A stretch of DNA of 64,000 nucleotides from Trebouxia sp. TZW2008 (taxonomy: Eukaryota > Chlorophyta > Trebouxiophyceae > Trebouxiales > Trebouxiaceae): positions 248,001 through 312,000 of the forward strand of contig BDIU01000049.1 of assembly GCA_002118135.1 (NCBI GenBank), written 5' to 3'. Below are positions 49,976 to 60,925 of the stretch, one piece after another. The translations under genes and the position numbers were made by a program. Positions within the stretch are counted from its first letter, which is position 1. Each line of letters starts with the position of its first letter. Under the pieces are notes generated by a model. The model ran no database searches. It saw nothing but the letters and a program-made list of their open reading frames with translations, and was not told where the DNA came from.

Positions 49976-52900
49976 TCATCTGCATTCCTTGACCAGATAC
50001 TGTGAAGGACTGAGTACTGTCTCTCCGGCACTGGCTTGTTGCACTGCCTGATTGCATGTCTCAGGTCTGCACTCATCATGCTCAGCAACCTTCATGCTGT
50101 CTTGTGGTGAGCTTGGCATGGGTGCAGCATCCGTGACATGCGTCAGGGCTTCAGCTTGAGGCATAGCTGTGTCTGAGCTTGTATTAGTATGTGCATTCTC
50201 TTTGCTGGCTGACAGGGGTTGAGCACAAGCAGCATCAGGCTTGACGCAAGCTTGCGGGGCTTGAACAGCAGTCCCTGTAGAAACAATCGCATGTCTTGCG
50301 CTTATGCTGCTGGCGATAACAGGCACAGCATTCACGCACATGGTGGAATACTGCATGTGGCAGTTCAGGAATATTGCATCATGATATTTAATTGAATGGC
50401 ATCTCTGACAATAACTCAAATGCAGTCTTTTGCATTTTCGTCCCTTGCCCAGGACCGGCCTCCAAATATGCACCGCAAAGACACGTTACACATCATCACA
50501 AAGCGCATGGCAGGCTAGCAAGGTTGCTTTGAGGTAATTTATGCGCACAGAAACAGGCTGTACTTGACTTCAAAAGAACAAGAGAAGTAAAGTCTATGCT
50601 GTTAGGCATCATAGCGGGAGCCTCTGCCGAAATAAGCAGCCTGGGGATTTGAGACCTTGATTGCAAATAATACACTCAAAGCACTGGCAGCACAACTGCA
50701 CAGCAGCTGACCTTTGTCAATGGCTGTTGCTGCAGCATACAGGGAGGCCCCTTCAGTGCGCACAGCCTTCATGAGGGCTTCCAGGTCCAGCCCTGCCCCA
50801 TACTCTTGCTGAGCCCTTTCTGAAGAGGGGTTTGAAGTGGCAGCAGGCCTAGCATGCCCAGCAGGCAGCAGCTGCTGCTGCTGGGTGAAGTTGGTGATGG
50901 ATGACAGCGTGACCGGGGTCATAGCAGCAGCCATGGAGGTGAGGGGGGAGTGGGGTGGGAGGGTCAGAGGGGGGCTGTCTAGCTTCAGTGTAGATGGTTG
51001 CCACAGCTGCATGCGACTGACCCCAGAAAAAGGAATCTGCAACATGGCTGCCATGTGGGCAGATGCAGCTCTGTGTAGCTCTGACTGCTGTGATTGTGCA
51101 TCAGAGGCAGCTGCTTGCTCCAGGGTTTGTTCCTGCTGTTGTGCGTGCTCTGTGGTATCAGCAGCAACAGGCTTGGTGTCTGCACCCCTAGGCATTGCAT
51201 GAGGCTTGGCAATGGGGTTGGCAAGGGGGTTGGCTTGTAGCTTGAGTGCAGTTGGGTGGGAGGTGGTTTGCCCCTCTGGTTTAGCGCTTTGCTCAGCTTC
51301 TGGACCACTGCCATGGGGCAGGGCTGTTGGCTGCTGAAGGGGCTGTTGCACTGCTGGCTGAGCACCCTGGCCACTGACCTGTTCATTCATCCATTCATTC
51401 AATCATTTGTGCATTCAGCCATGCATTCAATCACTTGACTATGCGTTCATTACAAGTGCTTGCTAGGCAAGCTCCAAGACTCGGTGACTAGGTGTTTGCA
51501 GGCGCCATCAACTGCCTCCATGCAAGTTTGTCACAAGCTGTCTTGAACTGACTGAATTGGACATGCAAGGCAGGCAGACTCCTTGTACAGAAGCTGCTGC
51601 CAAGCGCCACCTTTTGACTGCAAGATTTGGCTGTGAAACACAGATACAATGCAGTGGCAACCTGTTGTACGGCATTGTAGTACTGTCCTGCTTCTGAGCA
51701 GCAAGATCACAGCCAAGAGACACACATACACTTAAGTGGCAATTGTCTTACGGCATTCTAGCACTGATATTGCTGGGCAACAAGGACGTGGCAAAAGTGT
51801 AAAGATGCACTGCAAAGGCGACCTGTTATAAAGCCGTGTCTTGCGGCATTGAAGCACTGACCTGTTGCTGAGCAGCAAGCAGGAAGCTCTGCAGGTCTGC
51901 TTGCTCAGTGCTTGGTGGGGAGGCAAACAGCGGCTTCACCAAGCCCTCTAAGCTGGCAGCATCTAGGTTAGCCCCCACTGCAGCCATGAGCTGTCTCTTT
52001 ATGGAGTCAGAGGGGTCAAACGGGGAGGGGGGCCCAACCCCATCCATGACGCTGTGGCCAGCAGTAGATGCCCCTGAGGGCTGCTCAGCACCCCCCTGGG
52101 GTTGCAGCCCCAGCCCCAGCCCCCTGCTGTTGGGCTCCACAGGCGTGACAGCATTGCTGCTGCTCTTGCTGGCAGATGTCAGAGGGGGGTGGGGGTCCAT
52201 ACCCCCCTGGGGATTGGAGTGGGGTCGCCCGGGGTACAACAGTGGGGGGGTGCTATTAACCCCTGCTTGTGGGTTGGGCTGCCATGACTGACTGCTGCCT
52301 GGTGTGTCCTTAGCTGCAGCAGAATTGGCAGGTTCTGAAGTCATACTCCCTGAGTTGTTCAGAGAGTTCTGTGCACCTGGGCTGCCTTCGCTTGAGATCT
52401 CTGTTTTGACAACTGTCAGGAGGGATGTGTCAACCTGCCTGAGGTCCAAAGGCGGGGCTGGGCGCCTGTACTGGTTGCGGCTTGGGCCTGGTTGGTAGTC
52501 GTCATCGTCCTGTTGGTCGCTGAGCTTCTGGCGCTTCTTGGGAGGCTGCTTGAAGAGCGGCGGGGCGGTCTGTGCATAGGGCCCAGACCTGCTCAAATCT
52601 GCAACACACAACAGGTGATACACTAACTTCTACTTGAAAGTAAATTCTCTTTGTAAGGAAACTCAGTGTAAGGGCATTCTTTATGTAAGGACCCTGCAAT
52701 TGAGAACAGATCACTGCATACCGACTGCATTGGTCCCTGTGAGTAAGGACAGCCCAATGCAAGGACACCTTTCTTGGTGACCAAAGCAGTCGTTACCCAG
52801 AGAAGTCATTGTACTCCAGGTGAGCTCTAAGGGCACACTTGTTTGGATTTACCACCAAGCAAAGTGCAGCGTAACATGACAGGCAGCATCTGCAAACAAG

Positions 52901-55900
52901 CTATTTGACAGTTGCCAGCAGAAGTCTAGCCTGATGTAGCAGCTTAAGCCTGGCAAGCACAAGTAAACATGGGGTGAGATCCAAATGCGAAAAAATAGCC
53001 TTCATGTCAATGTTGTGACACCTGTGCCTGCAAATACATAAGGTACTTAATAGGTATGCCTCACTGTTCCTGTAGGCCATACAGCAGGCGTATCTTACTG
53101 CCTGGAGGCATGCAGACGACGGGGCCAGCACCGCAACTTCATGTCAATAATGATGCAGCAGTACATGCAAGCACAGGCAGGATCTTCAGCAGGCATGTGC
53201 AGCATCTGAGTTACTCCAAATGTCATTGCGGAAATGTGACTTGATGTAGCATTTGTTGCAAGTGGTATTCATGACAATGCTATTGTGGGAGATGAGAGGC
53301 AGAGATTGCTGTCAGCGCAAGTGCCCTCTTGACAATAAATGCATTTTTGCATAATCATGAGGCTGCTGAATTTGCACCCGCAATGACAGATCATGCCAGC
53401 TCAATCTGCTATGCACATGCTGCCATACTTGTAGATGGCTTATACGTCGCTGTTTATCAGCAGGGCTTGGTGTGAAGGAGTTACAAGTTGCAAACTGGTG
53501 AAGAAGGTTGTTGTGTCCACAAAACTATACATTGGAACAGTTGCTGATCAACTGTGCTTTACAGCATGCACTTCAGAACAGAGTGCAATGTGTACTCGCC
53601 AGCAGAGCTTGGCTTGGTCAATGAGGCTTGCCCACTGAGCTGAGTTGAGTCTTGTCAGTGTATCTGGTAGGCAAAATTGTTTATGAGACAGCACAACATG
53701 TGCTCAAAAGCAGAGCTTGGCTTTGTCAAGCAATACTTGTCCACTGACTTGCATATAGTCATGTCCAGCATGTGTTGACCAAGACAGCATGCATGATGTG
53801 CTCACCAGCAGAGCTTGGCTTGGTCCATGAAGCTTGTCCACTGGGTTGAGTGGAGTCATGTCTGGTAGGCTATTTTGTTCATGAGACAGCACAACATGTG
53901 CTCACCAGCAGAGCTTGGCGTTGACTAGCTTTCTTGCCCACAGGGCTGCATGGAGCCTTGTCCAGCAGGCAATTCTGATCAAAACAGCATGCATGCTGTG
54001 CTCACCAGCAGAGCTTGGCTTGGTCAATGAGGCTTGTCCACTGATTTGAGTGGAGTCTTGTCTGGCCAGGTCCCCAGAACGGGACTGAGACCTCAATCCC
54101 CAGCCAGCCGAAGCTGCAGCCCTGGTGCGAGGGCGGGAGGGGGGCGGCTGGGGGGAGGGGGACTTGTACGCAGGGGGGTTGAGCACCCTGGACTTTCTTG
54201 CACAGGCCCTGGCTGACCTCTTAGCCGTCTGCAGCGTGGTCTGCACGCCAGGTGACGTCACAGGCGACACTGACAGCTCAGTCAGCTGCTGTGCAGCGTC
54301 ACAGTCTGCTGCATCCATTTCAGCGACGTCAAAGTCAGCGTTGTGATCAGCCCACTCGGATGTGTCCTCAGTGCTGCTGATGGAGTTGCTGGTGCTGAGG
54401 CTGGTGCGCATTGAGGAGCCTGAGTAGCAGCTGTGCATGTGTCTGTAGCCCCTTGTGCCTGGCCTGCTGCTACCAGAGGCAGTGGCATGAGCCTCTGAGG
54501 CAACCGTTGCTGCCCCACTGCTTCTTCTGCTGCTGTCTCCAGACACTCTAGCTTGCCCAGTCTCTACCTTGCGTTTCATGGTGCTGTTCCAGTGGTTCTT
54601 GATGGAGTTGTCTGTTCTGCCTGGCAGGTACTGAGCGATCTTGGCCCACTGGTTGCCATACTCTGCGTGCTTCTCGACCAGGATTTGGTCCTCCCTGCCT
54701 GTCCAGTCCCCGCGCTTGATGTTGGGGTCTAGGTGGTTGTGCCACCTGCAGTGCGTCCAGATGTCCTGTTCAAGCAGATGCACATCCATTTGTTCTTTCA
54801 TTAAAAGTGCTTGCTGTGCAGGCTGTGGATTCCAGCTACACTCTTGTCAACCCGACTGCTTTGGTTGCCAAGAAATTTGTCCTCAATCAACATGTCCTTA
54901 CTCAGAGGGACCACTGAAGTCAGAATGCAGTGACTGGTGGACAATGGCATTGTCCTCACATTGAGATCATCCTTACATCGAGCGTCCTTTCAAACAGAGT
55001 TTACTGTATTTAAAAACAGACGCAATGAACTGTTTGCATGCTGGGTTCAGCATGATGCAAATGTGTGTACAGCGATCTTGCTGCGAACTTGCAGTGTGAT
55101 TGCACAGCTTGACAACAGACAATGCATGTACTATGTTTTGAACGCACCACTTAGGCGCTCTGTAGCAAAATGCCTTGGACATGCAGTCCGCAGCAGTATC
55201 GCCATGGTGAGGTTGTAAAGCTGTTTTTTTAGTTGTGGCAAGCCTCATGCACACCATAAGACTTGCCACAACAAGACAGTGCAAGATGCAACAAGGCGAG
55301 GTATGCATGAGCATTAAATGTGGTGCAGACAGCAGCTTTAGATGAATACCTTTCTCTGCATTGCTTGCCAATGCGGCCTGGAAGCTCCTGGGCAATCAGG
55401 GACCACCTCTTTGCACCCAGCTTGCCAACAAGACTGGCAATCTTCTCATCCTCCTGTGAAATGACAAGGCCTAGTGTCAAATCAAAATATGTTTTGCACG
55501 ACTGTCAAGTGAAATCTGGCACAAAACGGCATTGGACAGAAGTGTTTGGAGGCAGTTTATTGCTTCTGTATGCACATGAGCTGGGTCATGCAACCTCACT
55601 AGATTGCAGGCAGATAACAACAATCATGATCATGATGATGCAGGGTGAATGTAGTGGTCATACAACCTCACGAGATTGCAGGTAAATGATGGCGATGATG
55701 ATGATGTAGAGTGAAAGTAGCCGTCACCTCTTTGGTCCACGGCCCTTTCACCAGCTCAGGGTTCAGCACCTTCTGCCAGCGATGCAAGCATTGGACATCT
55801 GTTCTGTCCTCAAAGTATTCGGCTGCAAAATGCAGGCCAAAGTCAGACAATGTAAACTTATTCACTTGTGCAGAAGAGTTTCTGAAAAGGGTGCGCTGCA

Positions 55901-56401
55901 AGTGCTTGCAGGCACTGAAGCAGACCATCTCAAGGAGATTGCTGCATGTGTTCAGGTCGCCTTACCAACTTGCTTCCAGTTTCTACCGCCATGATGGTGC
56001 ACAGCTCTGCGCAGCAGCTCGTCCTGCATCAAGTCGCGAACGGTACAGTTAGGTATCACACTCAAGATCGTGAACTAGCGTAAACGACATATACTTGCGC
56101 GACGTACCTGTTCTGGAGTCCAACCTCCTTTTGCAGACTTCCTGGTGGGACCGCCTCGCTTGCCCTGCGTGGTAGGGGGTAATGCAGGCAAAGCAAACCC
56201 GCCCTGTCTACTGCAGCAACAGGGGCCCAGCAAGTGAGAGACAGCTTGTAGACCAAATGCTGGTCACGCATACAACACCAAATTATGATACCTGTGCGCG
56301 GGTGGGAGCTGTGATGCTGATTGCTCAGCCTTGTCTTGTTGCCTTGTTCTGCTGCTGGTGCGAACACTCACTGATCCTCGCCTGCGGTCTGCGCCAGGCA
56401 T
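49976..56401 (-). CDS. R1R2R3 MYB transcription factor (MYB3R, c-Myb-like)
   Basis: Exons: 56292-56401, 56108-56210, 55966-56023, 55728-55822, 55350-55453, 54006-54745, 51862-52598, 50712-51378 and 49976-50274, giving 970 residues with matching phases. Three MYB repeats are complete: R1 [38 protein letters not shown]2 [42 protein letters not shown]3 [44 protein letters not shown]3R proteins bind MSA elements and control G2/M genes in plants. The remaining 780 residues are Ser-, Pro- and Gln-rich and look disordered, with a basic KKRQK segment followed by an acidic DDDD run near the start of exon 7. Tail copies of exon 6 and MITE-like elements lie in its introns. The promoter side is the interval up to UGP. 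Confidence 0.92.
51380..51440. repeat. CATT/ATTCA simple repeat
   Basis: An imperfect run of CATTCAT units in the MYB3R intron, adjoining the acceptor of the exon ending at 51378. Confidence 0.75.
51448..51592. repeat. Interspersed repeat of about 140 bp, copy 2 (MYB3R intron)
   Basis: Related to 47449-47590 over its full length at roughly 75-80 percent by eye. It is noncoding. Confidence 0.75.
52637..52802 (+). mobile_element. MITE-like element, copy 2 (MYB3R intron)
   Basis: Begins near AGTAAATTCTCTTTGTAAGG and contains GAGTAAGGACA and CTTGGTGACCAAAGCAGTC, matching copy 1 in the same order. Its terminal repeats are more worn than in copy 1. It lies 40 bp upstream of MYB3R exon 7 in the transcript sense. 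Confidence 0.7.
53593..54060 (-). repeat. Five tandem copies of the 3' end of MYB3R exon 6
   Basis: The exon ends [20 protein letters not shown], with the last G codon split, at a GTGAGC donor at 54006. Copies with about 100-bp spacing lie downstream near 53899-53960, 53798-53860, 53699-53760 and 53593-53650. Those near 53899 and 53798 keep the GTGAGC donor. The next has TTGAGC and the last GCGAGT, so their GT is lost. The units include some intron sequence (GCATGC, TTTTGTTCATGAGACAGC). The copy at 53899 is out of frame. Confidence 0.85.
54836..55006 (-). mobile_element. MITE-like element, copy 3 (inverted, MYB3R intron)
   Basis: The element is in reverse orientation and ends CAAACAGAGTTTACTG next to TA, the reverse complement of the CAGTAAACTC terminus of copy 1. 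GTCCTTAC and GTCCTCA motifs lie inside. It is noncoding. Confidence 0.72.
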
Positions 56402-57003
56402 TTTAAGGACTTTCACCGATAACACAGTCACAGCATGCGGAGACTTCAATGTGACAGCGACGTCTATCGCAAGATAACGCGGGGGTAGGCACGGCGATCA
56501 GAGTTTGCAGTTGGGGTGCTCGATTTGAACGTTGGCAATCCCGTGCCTGTTTTGGCTTCTTCGGCGCGCCTAAATTTGCTCAAGGGTGCCGTAACGGTCA
56601 CGAAGGCAAGATCAGAGCAGGAATACATCGTGCCAAATAAAGCCTTTCAATTAATTAGGCTGGCCAAAACTTGTAAAATCCTCTCTCACTCTCTCAATCC
56701 AAATGATATGTACAACAATGCTGAGTCTGGCGACTACATGTTTGCTGCACTTTTGATGTTCTCGAGCTATGCTGCTCTGGCAATTTCAGGCATAATAAAT
56801 GTTCTGAGGATCAATCATAAGCATCATTCGTTTTTCACAGAGCATAAGCTTCTGAGCAAGACAAGCTGACAGCGCAACTCTTGGCTTCTCACTAACATAT
56901 CAAGCAGCGTTTCTAATGATGCATGCGGCTGCTGCTAAAGCTCATCCGAGCAGAACCGGAAAACCAATGCAAGGTCTGTACATGTAAGCTGCTCAGTCGA
57001 CAA
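56402..57003. other. Intergenic between UGP and MYB3R
   Basis: Holds the 3' flank of UGP and the MYB3R promoter side. A plus-strand frame at 56516-56869 has no family resemblance and is judged noncoding. Confidence 0.55.
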
Positions 57004-59954
57004 TTATGCAAAGGCAGGCTGAGCACCGGCTGGTGCTTGCTGTTGCTGCTGAGCACCACCCAGCTTCTCCTTTGTGTTGTCGTATGTCTTCTTTTCCAAA
57101 GACACCGGCTCCTTACCCTCTGCAAGTGCCCAAAAGCTGTAAGACAGCATTGACTGGCATGTTGACTTTGAGGCAAGATGATTTCGGCTTTAGAGGTTGA
57201 CATTTGTAGCAATACTAAGCACATCATATCCTGCAGTAGGAGTGCAAAGTCACAAGAGAGTGCTGCTTACCGTTCTCAAATGTGACATCGCCCTTGATGA
57301 CAACACCCTTGACAAACTTGACAGGTCCCTTGACAGTCAAGCTCTTGGCGTTGATCAGAGAAGGAGGAGCCTCAGTCAATGCCTCCATCTTGTCTACCAG
57401 CTTGTAGTATTTGTCATCAAGCTTGACCAATGGGCAGCTTGGTACAGCCAGCACAACTGTGCTCTCCTTAGTGACCTGTGGTACAGACGCTGTTGATGTT
57501 ATGAGGAACCACTTGGCAGAGGTAATGAACACAGTCAGCTATGAGCTGCAGCTGCACACACATGCGCCATGATCACTGGTGCTCTGGATCATGGCACACA
57601 GGGCCATGTGTGCAACAGCAAGTCCTAGCAACTTTGTCAAGGAACCCAGGTGAAAGCCGCTCAAAATCATTGGTCACTACGCTGACACTGCAGCGCAAGA
57701 GAAAGCTTTGCTGCTACGCATATGTGAGCGAATGCAACTGCAGTTGCCAACGCAAGCAGCAACAGAAAGCCACTGATCACAGACAGAGGAATTGAGCATA
57801 CCTCATACACATCTGACCTCAATGCAAACAGGTCATTGCAAGTCTTGACAGGGGCAAAGCGATCTCTGGGGACCACAACAGCACCAGCGTCATCAAAGCA
57901 CTCAATGGCAGAGCCCATAGCAGTCTCCAATTGGAAGACTGCTGGCGTGTCTGAGTCTCTGGGGTTGACAGTCTTCTTGTTCTTGATCAGTGGCAGCTTC
58001 AGGACACCACTGTTGGCATCCAATGTCTTCTTCAAGGCAGGCAAGTTCACCCACAGGTTGTTTGTGTTGAAGAACTTGTGCCTGCAAAGCAAATGAGGCC
58101 TTGGTTGTATGTAGCGAGGGCGTGACACGCTTCATGCACATCAGTTGCACAGCATTTGACCTGTACAGAGCTGTGCCATATAGCAGGTTGCCACAGCAAA
58201 CTTGTCTTGCCACATGCTGCAGCTTTGTCACATCAGCTAGACCACAACGATGCCGTGCAAATGCTGATGTTGGTAGTTGATAATGACTATACATGCCCTG
58301 TCAAGACAGCACTGGAGCCGCACACACTTTGCACTTGTGTTGGAGCGTGGAAGCAGTGTTATCACTGGTATAAGCGATTATACAGAAAGCAAGCTTGAGG
58401 CTGGTCAATGCTAGCCTTGGCATGAAAGGCAAAGTGAGCAAGAAAGGGCAAGCAAGCCAAAGCCGACTGATTGTGTGCATGTGCAGTACAGTATGGTTGG
58501 TGTCATACTTGGAGATATCCTCAAAAGCACTCTTGTCGTCATCAGGACACATGGCAGACTCCCTCAGGACCAGGCGTCCATCTGATTTGCGCTTAGCAAG
58601 GTGACCGCCCTTCTTGTCTGCTACTGTCCTCTCAGCAACCTCACACACAAAGGCTTTGTTGCTGGAAGCAAAGTATGCCAGCAGGTCTAGGTCTAGTGTG
58701 GCTCCAAGGTTGTCACTGTTGGACACAAACAGGTACTTGATGCCAGACTTGATCAAGCGGTCCAGCATGCCTGAGCCAAGCAGACTGGAGTAGATGTCAC
58801 CATGGCCTGGGGGACACCTGCAGCATCATGCCAAATTTTGGTCTCACATTATACAGGCTTTAGTAAGGGCTCTGCACAGGCTCACAGATACCCAGGCTGA
58901 AGAAATCACGGCATAACCCTGAATCTGATCAGTGAATTGCAAATGGTCAGTGATCAGTATTGTAAAGCTATATACATCTGTATACGACGTAATCATGCCA
59001 ACAGTTGCTTTCATGTTGCATGGACATGCGGCATCAGCCTTCTGGCGTTGCATGCTGTTCACTGAAACAATGCTTGCTGATCCTGGCAGCAGGTAGCAAG
59101 CGGTATTGATTGCAGCCATAAACAACTTTCTTTTGCAAACATGATATCAAGCAAGCACAGCGGCATTCTTGTTGTAAGGACCGCAGAGGCACCTCTACAG
59201 AAGGGCAGCCGGTATTAGCACAGATCTTCTTGGTGATCAATGCGATTATTGCAAGGAGAAATTATTGAAGTCATACCACTCCAAGTCTGGGTCTTGCTGC
59301 CAGCTGGCGGGCTCTAGGGTCTTTGCATCCACCTTAGGTGACTTATTCTGGAGCAACTCAACATCCTCTTCACTGATGAGGTCCTTGTGCAACTTGCTGA
59401 GATGCTCCTTGGTATCATCACTGGTGCTGAAGCTGTTCATCAGCACAAAGCGAACGTTGGAGTCGAACTTTTTCCTGGTGTACTTGATTTGCTCTGCAAT
59501 CAAGTCTAGGAAGGTCTTGTTGTCCTTGACCACCAAAAGACTCTTGGCCTTCTCGAGGCCCATGGATGTGCCAAGTCCACCATTGAGCTTCAGCACTGCT
59601 GTGCTTGATAGCAGCTCCTGCACCAAGGCAACATCAACACAAGCCAAAAGCAGCATTGCAGGGATTCCGCTGTAGTCTGATGCTTACCTTCTTGTTGGCA
59701 TCGCCTGAGTTTTTCAGGTCCACGAGCTTTGGAAGCTGTGGCACTGCGTCGATCTCGCTCTCGGGCAACTACGCAAGTTGCGATCATCAGTCAGCTTTCA
59801 AATGCAACGCTCCGGCAATCGTCTTGTCCACCAACAAATTCATGCGCACCAGACCGGTTGCGCCACCCGCTAGCTGATCGTAATTCATGCGGAAGGCCGC
59901 AATAGCAGCCTGGCTCAAGCCTGCATCCTTCATCTTTTTCTCGAACTTGTCCAT
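57004..59954 (-). CDS. UGP: UTP-glucose-1-phosphate uridylyltransferase
   Basis: It makes UDP-glucose from UTP and glucose-1-phosphate, supplying cell-wall and sucrose pathways in the cytosol. Exons: 59850-59954, 59688-59768, 59277-59617, 58509-58817, 57802-58081, 57271-57475 and 57004-57119, giving 478 residues, the usual length, with all phases in agreement. Diagnostic blocks are VLKLNGGLGTSMG (nucleotide loop), FVLMNSFSTSDDT, CPPGHGDIYSSLLGSG, LFVSNSDNLGATLDLDLL, FFNTNNLWVNL, VFQLETAMGSAIECFDDA and VPRDRFAPVK, followed by the C-terminal beta-helix part (VKGPVKFVKGVVIKGDVTFE). The N terminus MDKFEKKMKDAGLSQAAIAA fits the animal/fungal-like form. A Gln/Ala-rich tail closes the protein (AQQQQQAPAGAQPAFA). 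No exon copies were seen in this gene. Confidence 0.94.
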
Positions 59955-60925
59955 GTTGATTTCTCAATACAACAGAAGCGCGAGTTGGTTCCGAGCTCTG
60001 GTCTTTGCTGTCTAACGAGTCAAAGCAAGTGATGTATGGGCACGATGTACACACCTTGATCTTTCCGCAAACAATTCGAAGGCTTCTAGGTTCTAAAGCG
60101 GGATTTGCGGAATCTCGAAATGCATGCTTCTGGCTGCCCACGCAGGCACAGGGTGGCTAGAACGCTGATCAGTATCAGGGCAACAGCGCTATTCGCAGGC
60201 ATGTTGCCCATATGTATCCATCATAGCTTTGTGAAGTGTCTGAGGGGTTCATCAGCAGCACAGTTGCAGCTGGAACAACCATCCTAAATTCACCTCGGAA
60301 TGCAGAGCAAAACCAGGCAAAGTAGACATGCATGCATATGCTATGATTCAGCAGCGTACTGACGCAGCATTGCATGAAGCTGTGCATCCCATCTGTAATA
60401 AAATAGGGTTTTGTTGAATCTCAGCTTATCCTCGTGGCAGCGCCTGCCATGGCTACTTCATGTCCAATTCAGTAGCTCGTTGCTTCTGGACAATAAGCGA
60501 ACTGCTGAATCATGCCGGAGGACGTGAGGGGCAGCCTCAGCACGACCGCATGTTGCCAGACCTCTGCAAGGAGATACAGTTCTGACGTTGAAGTCTATTG
60601 TAGCTTTATAAGCTACTAAAGGTGAACTAGCAATAGCTATAGCTAGGGTTGAATGGTCCTCAGAGCGCTGTATATGAGAAGCTGCCTGCATGGCAAGCAG
60701 TTGGAGATGAACTTGATGAGAACCTTCACCAAGCACCGCTGAGTATTGCGAATTCGAATACAGCTTGGACAGCCACACAGAGTCGTTGACAATTTCACAT
60801 GCGATCCGGCAACAAACAAGGCATGTACGCGAAACACACTCAGCTTAAGATCAGAGCAATAGGGCTCTTTCAATACTAACGCATTCGCCGCAACCGCTTG
60901 TCACTCGAGCGCAGATACCGCAAAC
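59955..60925. other. Divergent region between UGP and the dehydrogenase gene
   Basis: About 970 bp between start codons of opposite strands. Several short frames exist but none has coding character. It likely contains both promoters; no motif could be assigned. Confidence 0.6.

Noticed and set aside
53593..54060. Regular about 100-bp repeats that might suggest a CRISPR array
   Set aside because: The conserved part is the end of a coding exon plus donor, the units are degenerate and spacers are related to each other; the genome is eukaryotic.
56516..56869. 117-codon plus-strand frame with a hydrophobic stretch
   Set aside because: It lies in the MYB3R upstream region, has no recognisable relatives and no splice partners; chance is more likely.
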